Source: Xestospongia bergquistia (Eukaryota; Porifera; Demospongiae; Haplosclerida; Petrosiidae). Taken from it: 64,000 bases of DNA. The notes below the pieces were generated by a model. That model searched no databases. It was not told the origin of the DNA and was given only the letters and a program-made list of their open reading frames with translations. Shown piece by piece: positions 1 through 10,806 of the stretch. Both the position numbers and the translations under genes were made by a program. The stretch lies in assembly GCA_963965975.1 (NCBI GenBank), contig OZ014419.1:2170001-2234000 (forward strand). The letters run 5' to 3'. Numbering within the stretch: position 1 is the stretch's first letter; every line of letters starts with the position of its first letter.

Positions 1-300
1 ATTGTACTTGACATTCATTACATATATCAACCTTATACTTAGCTTGTGGGATATTAGGACAAGTCTGATAATTACATATATTAATACCACATAAATCTAA
101 ATATAGTAATAAATTGTGATGTCATTTATATATTGTTACTATATATATCACATTCGTTAGTGACTTCAATCAACTGATCATAGTATCTATATAGTAGTAC
201 ATATATTATACTGACATACTGCATCAAGATGACCCTGACATGATCTTGACTTACAAGGATCACTATGACAACTCATTAAAGAACTGTTAATACAATCTAT
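1..300 (-). pseudogene. fragment of secreted cysteine-rich module gene
   Basis: Read on the minus strand, about 100-300 encodes a cysteine module with the pattern DPC, x3, SC, x6, DAVC, followed in another frame by YYDQ-x-IEVTNEC. The same module recurs at about 10180-10460. At 1-100 there is a short stretch matching 9475-9570. The change of frame inside the module means it is degenerate here. It is one end of the Kunitz/TIL/VWC-like family scattered through this window. No complete gene can be drawn because the window edge cuts it. Confidence 0.45.
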
Positions 301-908
301 ATGTAATGATTTTAAAATATTTACTAAAAATAGAACAACATTTAACTTGAAGTTAAGTCAACATTTCAGTTATAAAATATGAATGAAGTTTGTAGTAATA
401 ATTATGACTAAGATATGTGTTGTTATAGTACAGTAGAACTTGAGTTAAAACACTACTACTGTCATAATTATTGTATGTAATCTACAAGTCTCTGTTATTA
501 AGACATAAAGATATAACATAATATAATGTTGGATATACTACAACTATTGATACATTCTTTAAAACAAATTATGTTTGTATTTTCAAAACATTCTCTGTAA
601 GAAAATAATTGACATTGTCTTGAGGTAGAGTTATAAAAGTCATCATGGATACCTCCCCTTATAAAGTTTGTTGATGAGGGGAACTTTACCAGGTCAGGTC
701 ATACATAACTTCAAAACAGTTTTATATACTTTCTTTGATAGTAAAAATCAATTTTAAAAATAATTTTTACTTTTTACAAAAATATTTATTTTTTAAATAT
801 AACAAACAACATTTACTACTAATAAACTACAATATTTGTTAAGATACATTAACTACAACAGCTCAATATAAAACTAAACATAATAATTAACATCATGTTA
901 CTGATATA
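300..908. other. 3' flank of receptor gene A, no gene seen
   Basis: AT-rich sequence with no credible open frame. It holds a minus-strand AATAAA (plus TTTATT at 785-790), about 120 bases past the stop codon of the receptor gene, and a short stem-loop at 655-681 that is repeated behind other receptor copies. Confidence 0.6.
655..681. repeat. conserved small stem-loop behind receptor gene
   Basis: CCCCTTAT at 655-662 can pair with ATGAGGGG at 674-681, with one G-T wobble. Matching stem-loops lie behind two other receptor copies, at 10591-10619 and 50365-50393, where the right arm is ATAAGGGG. The arms are better kept than the loops. Confidence 0.55.
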
Positions 909-3900
909 TTACATACACTCATATACACTGGTATCTACTGGTGGTTGACACTCATCATAAATATCATCAGTTGGTTTAGACTGATGTAGACTGTAGGGCT
1001 CACAGACTTTCATTTCAATATCTTCATCAGGTCTATAGATAGACAGTGTATGAGTTAATACAAGATAACAGAAATATGACAACTTACCTACTATCTGTTT
1101 GTTGTTGAACTTTAGTGGTAGCAGTGATTAGTTCACTGTGTCTGCAACAAATAAAGAATAATTACTTATTAGCAATATTAATAACATCCATACCGTCTGT
1201 TGTAAATAAACTGTAAGATATTCCCAACAACACTAACTATCACTACAATCAACAGTATACTAACTAGTATACCTAGTCCAGTAATAGTACTAATGTTAGA
1301 TGAAGTAACTGAAAAGAAAATAATGATTAATTTTTAGATTGTCTACAATTACCTTCATTAGTACAAATAGTCCATTCTTGTTTTGTGATATTACCAATTA
1401 CTGTCCATAGTCCATAACCATTAACAGTATAACCACGTACACCAAACAGATAACAGCTGTTACCTATCAGATCACTTATATTCACATTTATACTACTTGT
1501 ATTAGTTTTTATCATTGGATTAAACTCATCACTAGGAGAACAGCCACAATCACATTGATGAGTAGTGTACCCTATCTCATATGTGATAATAGGATAGTCT
1601 ACAGGAATATAACTAGGTACACTCCATGAGATAACAGCCCATGTAGTAGACATCAAACTGGATAGTGTACTAACTGGACCAGGAACTGAGTACAAAGTAT
1701 GATTGTTGTTCACTAGAACTGACAATGTACTTACTAGTTCCAATCTGTACTTCAATAGGATCACTGAAGGGACCTCTTCCAATAGAGTTCACACCAGCTA
1801 CACTCATGTTATATACATTACCAAATACTAGATCATTCACAATGACATATCTCTCACTACTGGTCAGGTTGTATGCCATAGAATTGTTACTAATGATCAC
1901 AATATATTCAATGATTCTACCATTACGTAGATGACAATCAATCTCTTCCCATGTGATTCTGTTTGATGTCAAATTAACAGTTGAAACTACGATCAACTTT
2001 ATTGATCCCGTAGGTTCTAAAGTTGTATTAAGTTGATAATTGAGACAATAAAAGTAACATTTACCTGATATTGGGTCTGTTTCACCTAATATCATCACTG
2101 AACTAGACTCTCCTAGTATATTACCAGCTCTCACTGTCATGGTATAGTTCATACCACTAAACAATTCTCTTAATATGTAACTGGATGTTATAGCAGACTG
2201 ATGAGGAGTAACAGAGACCAATGTCACATTTACTGATAATAACTCAGGACAAGATGGACTATAGGATATATTGTAGTATGTTACATAATTACCATCTTCA
2301 CTACTGGGACTAGTCCAATTCACTGTAATAGTAATGGTTGAGACATCACTCACTGACAGACTAGTTACTGGTGTAGGAACTAGATAATCAAATAAAGTCA
2401 CATTGTCTTTATACAAATATTAACTCACCATCAAACTTTAACAATCTTTGTCTACTATTAATTGAAGGAAGATCTTTATATGAGTAAACACTGATATCAT
2501 AATATCTACTCAATGTTAGTCCATTGATTACAACTTCATCTTCTCTAGTAAATAATATCTTGTTGGTACCTACTCCAGTAGTAGAGTTAATGACAATCAC
2601 ATATCCACTAGTCTGTGATGACATAGTCCAGTTGACTTTGATACTACTCTCATTTAAAATATATACCATCACATTAGATGGAGGACCACTGGGAACTAGA
2701 AAAGGATAAACCTAGTTAAGATGAACAATTAAATTTCACATACCTTGTAATATCACAGTATCACTGTAGTTCACTCCTTTATACATTGCTATACAGGTAA
2801 CATTAACTGACACTCCCAGTGGATCAGGATATACCAGTAGTGTGTTGTTGTATATGAGGAGATCAGAATCAATTAATGTATAGATTGAGTTGTACTTCAT
2901 CACTCCATTCACTAACCAGTAAACATCAGTAGTAACATTGACAGTAGTTGTGATACAATCAATATGATATTGAGTATTTTGAAGTTGAGTAATGGATGAG
3001 ATAAGTGTCCAATTGATTGATGAAATAACTGAAAAATAACTTGATAATGAGCAAATTTATAGACATTATAATACCTGATGATAATGTTTGTACACTTATT
3101 GCATTACTAGCAGGTCCCAGTATATCTTGATAGGCTCTCACTGTGATGTTATAAGTTGTTGCTGGTATTAGTTCTTTCAGTGTCATCTCATTCTGACTAC
3201 CTCCCTTTACCTGGTGTGTCACAGTGTGTGTGTCACTAGTGACATTGACTACATATCCATCAGCATCAGATGGAACAGGTGTCCAACTGACAGTGATAGT
3301 GGTAGCTGTCTTGTTGACCAGAGTAGGAAGATAGGGAGTGAATCCTGGAGCTAAGAGGATTACATATGACATCATGTAACTATAGTAGTAAAAATACTTA
3401 CCAGTTACTGTAAGATAACGATTTCTTGTAATGTCTGCAGCTGCTACATAACACCTATATACATGATCACCATTATTGTTTGATTGACTATTTATCACAT
3501 CTGTACTCCAAGTAACATCAAGTGTATAAAAATGTGTTACATTTTGACTAAAAAGTGTCTGTCTGGAACTAAGAACACAACTGTATCCATTTGGTGGTGA
3601 TCCACAATTTAATATATTATTATTGTAGTACCACTGAATTGTAGGAGAGGCCCATCCAGTATACACACATTGAAGTTTATAATGTTGTGGAACAACTGTC
3701 ATATTAGAAGGAAGTTCAACAACACTGAAGTCTATGATCTCTACATGTCCTATAGTAGATCAGTAACAAATGACAGTGTGTACTAGTACAATGAGATATA
3801 ACTTACTGAATATATGAACAGTGATGATGTTGGTATTAGGATCAGAACAACTACTGGGTAGACAACACTTAAACATATCACCACCAAAGTCAGATTCATG

Positions 3901-4288
3901 AAAAGTGTCTCCATTAGGTTTGTATACAGTGATGTTAGCTGGAGTATTAGATATAATACAACGGAGAGGATTAGTTCTATTACTGTATCCACAGTTGACA
4001 GGTTGTCCATTAGGATTAACCCACTCTCCTCCAGACAAAGTAGAATCAGGTAACACACACTGAAGATGTGATATATAATATGATGTGTCTGGTGTGATGT
4101 AATTATGATTGATGTAGGAGCCATTAGGATAACAATCTCCATTGAACATCAGGTAGATACCTTGAACATAGTTAATAAATGATGTACTACTGGTATATAT
4201 CAAGTCATTTACCTGAGTCAGGTGGACAGTTACTAATAACTTCACTCACACATAACAAGAAGATACTAGCCTGTAGTAGTACAGACAT
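909..4288 (-). CDS. Ig/FN3 single-pass receptor, copy A (multi-exon, looks intact)
   Basis: The start at 4288 opens a signal-peptide exon (MSVLLQASIFLLCVSE) that ends in a clean donor. Exons then encode, in order: a cysteine-rich Ig-like N domain (about 3810-4170, with GDCYPNGSY and FKCCLPSSC); an Ig domain (about 3400-3700, with LQCVYTGW and YRCYV); FN3 (3070-3355); a second Ig domain (2740-3030, with YWLVNG and VTCIAMYKG); four more FN3 domains (2420-2690, 2065-2400, 1765-2040, 1350-1690); a transmembrane exon (about 1195-1300, GILVSILLIVVIVSVVG); and a short tail ending VYECM-stop at 909. Many NxS/T sites suit an extracellular part. The tail holds EPYSLHQ, DIYDEC and VYECM. Introns are about 50-100 bases. 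I saw no disabling change. The ligand is unknown; the role as a cell-surface adhesion or recognition receptor is inferred from architecture. Confidence 0.75.
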
Positions 4289-4350
4289 TATCTTACAATG
4301 TAACTTAACAGAATATTTCTTTCTGATATACGCTTTCCTATGTTCGAGGT

Positions 4351-4402
4351 TAGTCCGGCGTTTTCGCCCTTCGCTAAGCATAGGGGCGGGATCGCCGGAC
4401 TA
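4351..4402. repeat. GC-rich hairpin upstream of receptor copy A
   Basis: TAGTCCGGCG at 4351-4360 is a perfect inverted match to 4393-4402, with a second inner stem of CGCCC and GGGCG. It stands out sharply from the AT-rich surroundings and lies 63 bases upstream of the start codon. Related hairpins sit before receptor copies B, C and D. It may be a small MITE or a 5' UTR/promoter structure; sequence alone does not decide. Confidence 0.7.
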
Positions 4403-4419
4403 TTGGGTATTTATAGAAT

Positions 4420-5572
4420 GTAGACTAAGTTTTCTTCACTTATTTATCAAATACAACAAGCATAAACGTCACATTGATGATATACACCTACATCAACCTA
4501 GATAAATATTTACTATTCACACAACATTAATTCATTATTAAGACAGATCAGTGCTATATACATTATATTATATTAGAGATATTCAATTAAAATAATATAT
4601 AATATTATTCATATAATACAACATTGAGAGCAGGAGTACTAATTTTAAGTGATTTGGTGATGTGGGTTGATTCTCAATTTTAAACTCAATGGTTTTGAGA
4701 CCAAGAACCATAGGTAGTGGGATCACTTTAATTTTTTTATAAGGTTAGGTATATAGGTCCTTGTTAAGTAAAGTAATTGCATTCTGTACAATAAGTAGAG
4801 ATTCATTAATTTAAATATACATTTACCAATAGAACAAGGGGTATTATTATAATATTTTAAAAATCTAAGTTATAAATTATTATATTCACTTAAATTATGA
4901 CAACTACTACACATTATTAGTGATATTATGACATGTTGTATATAACAATGTATGTAGTAATACTACATTGTTAATGAGGGTCTGTTATAAATGATAAACT
5001 AAATTAAGTTGAAGAGGAGGGTTAGTTATGATGGCCACAACATGAGGTACAATAACACTAGCTATATATAATAACAGTGTGGATTGTCTTGACTTGAAAT
5101 TTGATACATTTATTGTTGTGTCAGGTAACAGTCCAAGAGGGACAGGTATCTTACTGAGATCAATAAAAAATTGTAATTCTGTGTAGATCATTGTTCAGTA
5201 GTACTAGTGCTAATTGTAGTGAGGAGTCTCTAAGATTCTAAAGTTTTTCTGTTTAATTTTTACTTTAATCCTTTAAATAGAATTTTGTCAATGACATAGT
5301 TTTTAAAATAAAAACTAGAATTTTAAAATAAAAAATAGAATTTCAATCTTAATATTTAATTTGCCAGTTAATTTTTAAAAAATAATATGGATACAATCAA
5401 TGCTATTTTCTCACAATGTAATTTAACAGAGCAATTTTCTCTGATATACTTACTGAACACTCTTATAAGTACACTGATGATACACACCTACAATGTTAAT
5501 GTTAATTTATTATTAACAGCCAATACTACAAACATTATATTAGAGATATTCAAATTAAAACAATATATAATA
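4420..5572. repeat. segmental repeat: receptor/ABCA junction flank
   Basis: This flank between the receptor start and the ABCA stop recurs at about 33870-35138, and parts of it at 38230-38977, 46130-46329 and 54850-55187. It contains minus-strand open stretches (for example 4985-5191, with a hydrophobic run near LLLYIASVIVPHVV) that recur at 38336-38569. I cannot assign those stretches to a protein. No independent gene is supported. Confidence 0.6.
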
Positions 5573-6160
5573 TTATTCTGTAGATTTAGATCTGTAACAA
5601 CATTGACATGAAATCCAGGATGAACAGTAAGAGGACTCAACTTGAGTTCTGGTATCAGCATTGTTCTTGACTATATCTAGAAATACTAAAAGAGAAAGTC
5701 AATAAACAAGTAATTGAAGGACTACATTGTTTACCATCTTCAAGAGTGGTCATTTTGATTCCCCAATCTACAATCCCAATCTGGTCTTGGACTGAGTCTA
5801 ACAGTTCAAACGATTCACTCACAACTACATCTTCTTTCTCCATTTGATATGTACAATAATCTAAGTTGACATAGAGACAGTAGGTATTATTGTAAGTATC
5901 TAAATGTGTTATTGATCTGCTCTTCCAAATCTCCTACTTTACCAGGACTATAATGAAAGTTCAATTGATATCCACTACCAAATTTGGTCTTCAAATCAGT
6001 CTGAGATCCAAAACATCACAGACAGCCATAATTCCTAATACCTGAGATAAAATACAAATAAAATATCATTCTCTTTATTTACCAATACGTGTACACAAGT
6101 GATCAGATTCTTCATAGCATTCCACAGAAATTAATATGATATATGTGAAAAACATTCAAA
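5573..6160 (-). pseudogene. ABCA transporter 3' end, fragment a
   Basis: Minus-strand pieces match the last exons of the ABCA gene at 55188-60373: the C-terminal tail, the exon with [23 protein letters not shown] (about 5735-5843), and the exon after the nucleotide-binding domain (FGSGYQL). The nucleotide-binding exons that should follow upstream are absent. Past about 6130 the sequence is unrelated until one transmembrane exon at 6740-6905. It is a truncated copy. Confidence 0.7.
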
Positions 6161-6164
6161 ATTA

Positions 6165-7150
6165 AATTTGTCACTAAAATTAATAATATCTATTATATAT
6201 GATATTTTTAATCATCTATTTTATTGAGAAGGTCATCAATTACTTTACATATATCAATTCCTTATATATGTATCACTACAATGTTTTATTAACATAAAAG
6301 TATATATCAACTTGTAAATATTTACAAAATATTAACATGTACACACATTCATGACATTTTACATTAGCATAATTATACCACATACCCACATGTAGAATAG
6401 TAAACTAGAGAACAGTAAGTATGATCATAGCTGAGAAAGATGATATAAAATGACAACAACAAACTATATTTGATAATTTACTTAAAAGGATGTCTTTGTT
6501 ATTACAAATACTTTAGTTTTATATTTTAAGTTTTAGTTGTCTAAACATCAATGAATATGTCAAAAAACAGTTCAGCTTGTACAATAACAATTATCATAGC
6601 TACTGTTATAATCATAGTAGCTAGTACATATATACTGTACAGTAGTTAATTCATTAATACACATATAGTGTAACTGATTATTATATCTCTTACCTTTAAA
6701 ATGCAAATGGAGGATACATCATGTATAATGGAAATGGAGTCTTATCTTCAGGTAACACCTACATATAACAATAAATTATTGTATCATATCTTCATTAATA
6801 CCTGAAGTAGCTCCAACGACAAAGCTACCAGTACTCCAGCTATAACAAAGATATAACCTATTATAGTGGATGTACGTGAACTATTAAAGAAATTGGAAAA
6901 GAGAAAACCCAACACAACTTATAGTAGATATCATTTAGTGACAAACTATTTTTGTCACTAAATAATATCTACTATGTATGATATTAATAGTATATTTTAT
7001 TTATGAGGTCATCAACTACTTTACATCACTGAACGTTTTACTTGCAGAATATTAATTAACATAAAAGTGTTTATCAACTGGTAAATATTTACAAAATATT
7101 AGCATGTACATACAGTATTGACATTATAGTAGTATAATTATATCCATACT
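6165..7150. repeat. pair of ~200-base direct repeats with a terminal hairpin
   Basis: About 6165-6375 and about 6945-7145 are diverged direct repeats (both contain AACATAAAAGT and TAAATATTTACAAAATATTA). The second begins at a near-perfect hairpin, 6924-6945 against 6951-6972 (21 of 22 pairs). Between the repeats lies an isolated ABCA transmembrane exon (6740-6905). This could be a non-autonomous element that carried or flanks the ABCA scrap. No transposase is present. Confidence 0.5.
6740..6905 (-). pseudogene. isolated ABCA transmembrane exon
   Basis: The minus strand matches the ABCA exons at 37020-37200 and 57450-57660 (cores [16 protein letters not shown] and FLFSNFF). The match breaks off abruptly at about 6910, and neither neighbouring exon is present in order. 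Confidence 0.65.
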
Positions 7151-7187
7151 ACATAATCTATATGTACTGTATTGTGTATTATGTCAT

Positions 7188-7290
7188 ATTACTGGTAGCC
7201 TAGTGGGTGTGTCAGTTCTAATACTGGTATGTACTTTACTAGTACATATAGTGATATGTTGGATAAGAAGAACTAAGTCACTGAGACAAG
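7188..7290 (+). pseudogene. orphan plus-strand transmembrane exon
   Basis: An open frame on the plus strand encodes a hydrophobic segment (GVSVLILVCTLLVHIVICW) followed by the basic stop-transfer sequence IRRTKSLRQ, then a GT donor at 7291. It looks like a type I membrane-protein transmembrane exon. It has no partner exons nearby on this strand. It may be an inverted receptor exon. Confidence 0.4.
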
Positions 7291-7419
7291 GTATTACTAA
7301 CAGTGGGAATAGTTTTAAATGGTATTATCCATTATAGGTACTGTACTGTTTTTGACTTTCATGTTTAAATTTATCAAAATTAGAAATCAAAAGTTAAAAG
7401 ACTAAAGCAGTAGTTGTCT

Positions 7420-8345
7420 AAGTAACATTACTACTACTAAACTACACAATAACAATGATGTATGTCAACTATCATGAACTAATATAACTTCATTCAGATT
7501 GAGGACACTAATGAATCCAACAATGAGATGTGTTACATTTCTTCATGATGTAGCACTTACAGTTAATTATGATATAATAATATTAAAGTTATTATAATGT
7601 GTACCACTCACTGATTAATATATCATCAAATGAGCTCTCTCTATATACAATGACTCCATTTTGTTATATCATTCACATCAGTTTCTCATTAATCATAGAA
7701 CATTGAGGACATAATGAAGGTAATTGAGGATAAGGAAGATCATTATATGATTAGAATCAAGCCACACAGTTAGAGATAACACAACTTCCTGAAAAACTGG
7801 AACTACTATGTTACAATATTAACTTATAACATATAAAATACCTGTACAATATGAACAATTACATTAATCATTAGTTGGTGTAATTATAATTATGTGTACA
7901 ATTATTGAGTAGTGGATCACATGATGGACACGGACACTGATCTTATTTGTAGTATCAAGTATCTAAATGAAATAGTCAAATAATAGTGAGTTACTTTATT
8001 GGAGTATTAAATATTAGGAAGCCAGAAGTCTTTACTTTCATAGTAAGAGCTATGTAAATGTCTCCACATGGTATCATTAAAGATTTTAATACTTTATTTA
8101 AGCTATCTACTATAATGTGACTGTGTTCTATTATAAGCTCCTAACTTACTTGTCCAGTAGGACATTCACATCCTGGTTCATATCATGGTAAACAAACATG
8201 TGGAAGTTGTAAAAGAACATCTTAGATACATATTTGTAGTACTTGTACATGTATAGTTGTATAGTTTTTTCATCATTGCATCATAATCATCACACTGATA
8301 ACTATGTACACTATGGAAGGATTAGAATAACTAGGACCTATGTAG
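7420..8345 (-). pseudogene. Kunitz/TIL/VWC-family fragment, copy 1
   Basis: This block closely matches 22680-23690. On the minus strand it holds a VWC-like exon (7845-7970, with CNCSYC), part of a TIL exon (8140-8230, with CEC/PTGQ) and a short exon near 8290-8340. The TIL part ends in a stop after the first cysteines (DVLLQLPHVC region). It is a decayed duplicate that runs directly into a receptor fragment at about 8350. Confidence 0.55.
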
Positions 8346-8364
8346 ATGTCCTATATACAGTAGA

Positions 8365-8887
8365 TCAGTAACAAATGACAGTGTGTACTAGTACAATGAG
8401 ATATAACTTACTGAATATATGAACAGTGATGATGTTGGTAGTAGGATCAGAACAATTACTGGGTATACAACATTTGAACTTATTACCACTAAAATCAGAT
8501 TCATGAAAAATATCTCCATCAGGTCTATATACAGTGATGTTAGCTGGAGTATTAGATTTAATACAACGAAGAGGATTAGTTCTATTACTGGATCCACAGT
8601 TGACAGGTTGTCCATTAGGATTAACTCACTCTCCTCCAGACAAAGCAGAATTATGTAACACACACTGAAGATGTGATATATATAATGTTCCATCTGGTGT
8701 GATGTAAAGATGATGGATGTAGGAGCCATTAGGATAACAATCTCCATTAAACATCAAGTAGATACCTAGAACATTGTTAATAAATGATGTACTATATATC
8801 AAGTCATTTACCTGAGTTTGGTGGACAGTTACTAATAACTTCACTCACACATAACAAGAGGATAGTAACCAGTAGTAGTACAGACAT
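8365..8887 (-). pseudogene. 5' fragment of Ig/FN3 receptor
   Basis: Contains only the signal-peptide exon (start codon 8885-8887) and the N-domain exon, matching copies A to D. In the N domain the Trp codon of GGEW is TGA (stop at 8626), so it cannot make the domain. The downstream exons are missing and the sequence runs into a cysteine-module fragment. Clear truncated pseudogene. Confidence 0.8.
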
Positions 8888-9204
8888 TGTCTTACAATGT
8901 AAAACACTTCTCTCTGATACAGGGGTTTAGGAACATATTTGAATTTGGGGGCACAAAAGGAGGGGGTCTGGGGGGCACAGCCTCCTAGAAGCTGAGGAGT
9001 GTTTTACTTTTAATCCCTTAAATACACATGTCAATTTTGGTACACAATTGCCACAATTATAGTCAAATAATAGACTTTTGAGTATTAAATATTAGAAAGC
9101 CAGCAGTCTTTACTTTGGTAGTATGAGCTATGTAAATGTTTCCACAATGATATCATTATAGAACTTATATTTTATTTAAGCTACCTACTTTAGTGTGACT
9201 GTGT
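8888..9204. other. G-run-rich insert and flank, no gene
   Basis: At about 8930-9000 there are several runs of 4-6 guanines within 60 bases on the plus strand. They replace the hairpin seen before other receptor copies and could fold as a G-quadruplex. The rest is AT-rich flank like 8000-8140. Confidence 0.4.
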
Positions 9205-9339
9205 TCTATTATATGTTTATGACTTACTTGTCCAGTAGGACACTCACATCTTGGCTTACAATATGGTAAACAAAGTTGTATAAGAGCATCATTACATGAT
9301 CCACCACATGGCTTAAAGATTTGTCCTCTTTTCTCACAT

Positions 9340-9413
<74 letters not shown>

Positions 9414-10460
9414 AGTACTTGTGGTCAATATATTAGTACAATACTTATTACATTCACCTGTTACTTCAGTGTCATTTAGATTGAATTCTACCTGATATTC
9501 ACCACATATATCTAACTTATACTTAGCTTGTGGGATATGTGATAATTACATATATCAATATCACATAATACAGATGGTTTATCAGAAGGATAATTAACTA
9601 TATAATGATAATATAATATGTTATAATGAGCAATATTGTAACTTTAAATCATTAATCATAAATCTGTAAATCTATGTTAAAGTTTTCAATACATAAGTCC
9701 TGAAAAAGAACAATATTAATATATTACAATATAAAGTAGATATATATTATTACTTACTACATAAATCAGTGACATCATCTCCTGTTGCATTGTGAAAACG
9801 TGTTAAACATTCTCCACAAGATTTTGACACACAGACTGTATTACGAATATTTAAACAGCATTTGTTATCACATAAATCATGAATACAAATAACAACTTTG
9901 TCCTGAATGCATATCACATGTCTATAAAATAAAATCTAATTAAAATACATTATATCTATAAGTCTGTAAGCTGAAATTAGGAATGACAAATACAGTAAGA
10001 AGTTGTTAATTATCTTATAACTCACTACAAGTTTGAACACACTTCTCAAGAGGCTCAAAATTATTACTGTTACTATCACAACCACTATATATAAATGGCT
10101 GACATTTTCCTAACATACAATTAAAGTAGCAATGAGTAATATCTATCTAGTACATGAACCACTGACAGGAGGTAACTCACATATATCTAAATGTAGTAAT
10201 AAGTTGTGATGTCATTTATATATTATATTGTTGTTATATTTACCACACTCATTAGTGACTTCAATAAACTGATCATAGTATCTATAGAGTAGTACATATA
10301 TTATACCGACATACTGTATCAGGATGACCAGGACATGACCTTGTCTCACAAAATCACTATGACAACTCATGAAAAAACTGTTAATACAACTTATATGATT
10401 ATAACAGTAGTAGTGTTTTAACTCAAATTGTATTGTACTATAATCCTTATAATAATACAT
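9205..10460 (-). pseudogene. Kunitz/TIL/VWC-family gene fragment, copy 2
   Basis: Minus-strand exons, from upstream: a DPC/SC/DAVC module (about 10180-10400); the C-terminal half of a Kunitz domain (10030-10135, with GKCQPFIYSGC and NNF then CVQTC); a VWC-like exon (9760-9920); a short exon (9470-9570); and a TIL exon (9225-9340, with CEKRGQIFKPCGGSC and CECPTGQ). The exon at 9760-9920 has an extra base relative to its match at 21765-21925 and goes out of frame. The family would be a secreted, multi-domain protease-inhibitor-like protein. This copy is probably dead. Confidence 0.55.
9341..9410. repeat. (GA)n microsatellite at a 3' splice site
   Basis: About 70 bases of GA repeat. On the coding (minus) strand it reads (CT)n and lies immediately before the acceptor of the TIL exon, so it forms an expanded polypyrimidine tract. 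Confidence 0.8.
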
Positions 10461-10806
10461 ACCTTAGTCATAACTAATATTACAAACTTCATTCATATTT
10501 TATAACTGAAATCTTGACTTAATCTCAAGTTAAATCTTGTTCTATTTTAGTAAATATTATAAAGTCGTTATAAAACCATCATGAGTACCTCCCCTTATAG
10601 TGTTTGTGTTAATAAGGGGAAGTTTACCATGTTAGGTCATACATGACAGTTTTTAAAGTTATTTTTACTTTTTAACAAAATGTTTACTTTTTCAATAAAA
10701 CTAACCAAATTTACTAACAATAAACTGTAATATTTGTTAAGATCTATTAACTATAACAACTCTGTATAAAACTAAACATAACAATTAACATCATGTTACT
10801 GATATA
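10461..10806. other. 3' flank of receptor copy B
   Basis: AT-rich and without a gene. It contains the conserved stem-loop at 10591-10619. Confidence 0.5.
10591..10619. repeat. conserved small stem-loop behind receptor copy B
   Basis: CCCCTTAT at 10591-10598 pairs perfectly with ATAAGGGG at 10612-10619. It is the same element as at 655-681 and 50365-50393. Confidence 0.6.

Noticed and set aside
4370..4380. tRNA-like or tRNA-derived element at the upstream hairpins
   Set aside because: The loop TTCGCTAAGC is suggestive, but there are no acceptor, D or anticodon arms and no matching A and B boxes.
4985..5191. small membrane protein gene
   Set aside because: The hydrophobic open stretch recurs in the duplicated flank, but without splice context or a consistent frame in all copies, so it is kept as part of the repeat.
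6165..7150. LTR retrotransposon
   Set aside because: The ~200-base direct repeats enclose only an ABCA exon. There is no gag, pol, primer-binding site or polypurine tract.
9165..9428. Leu-Ser repeat leader fused to the TIL domain
   Set aside because: The Leu-Ser run is the CT microsatellite before the splice acceptor. Only the part after the acceptor is likely exon.
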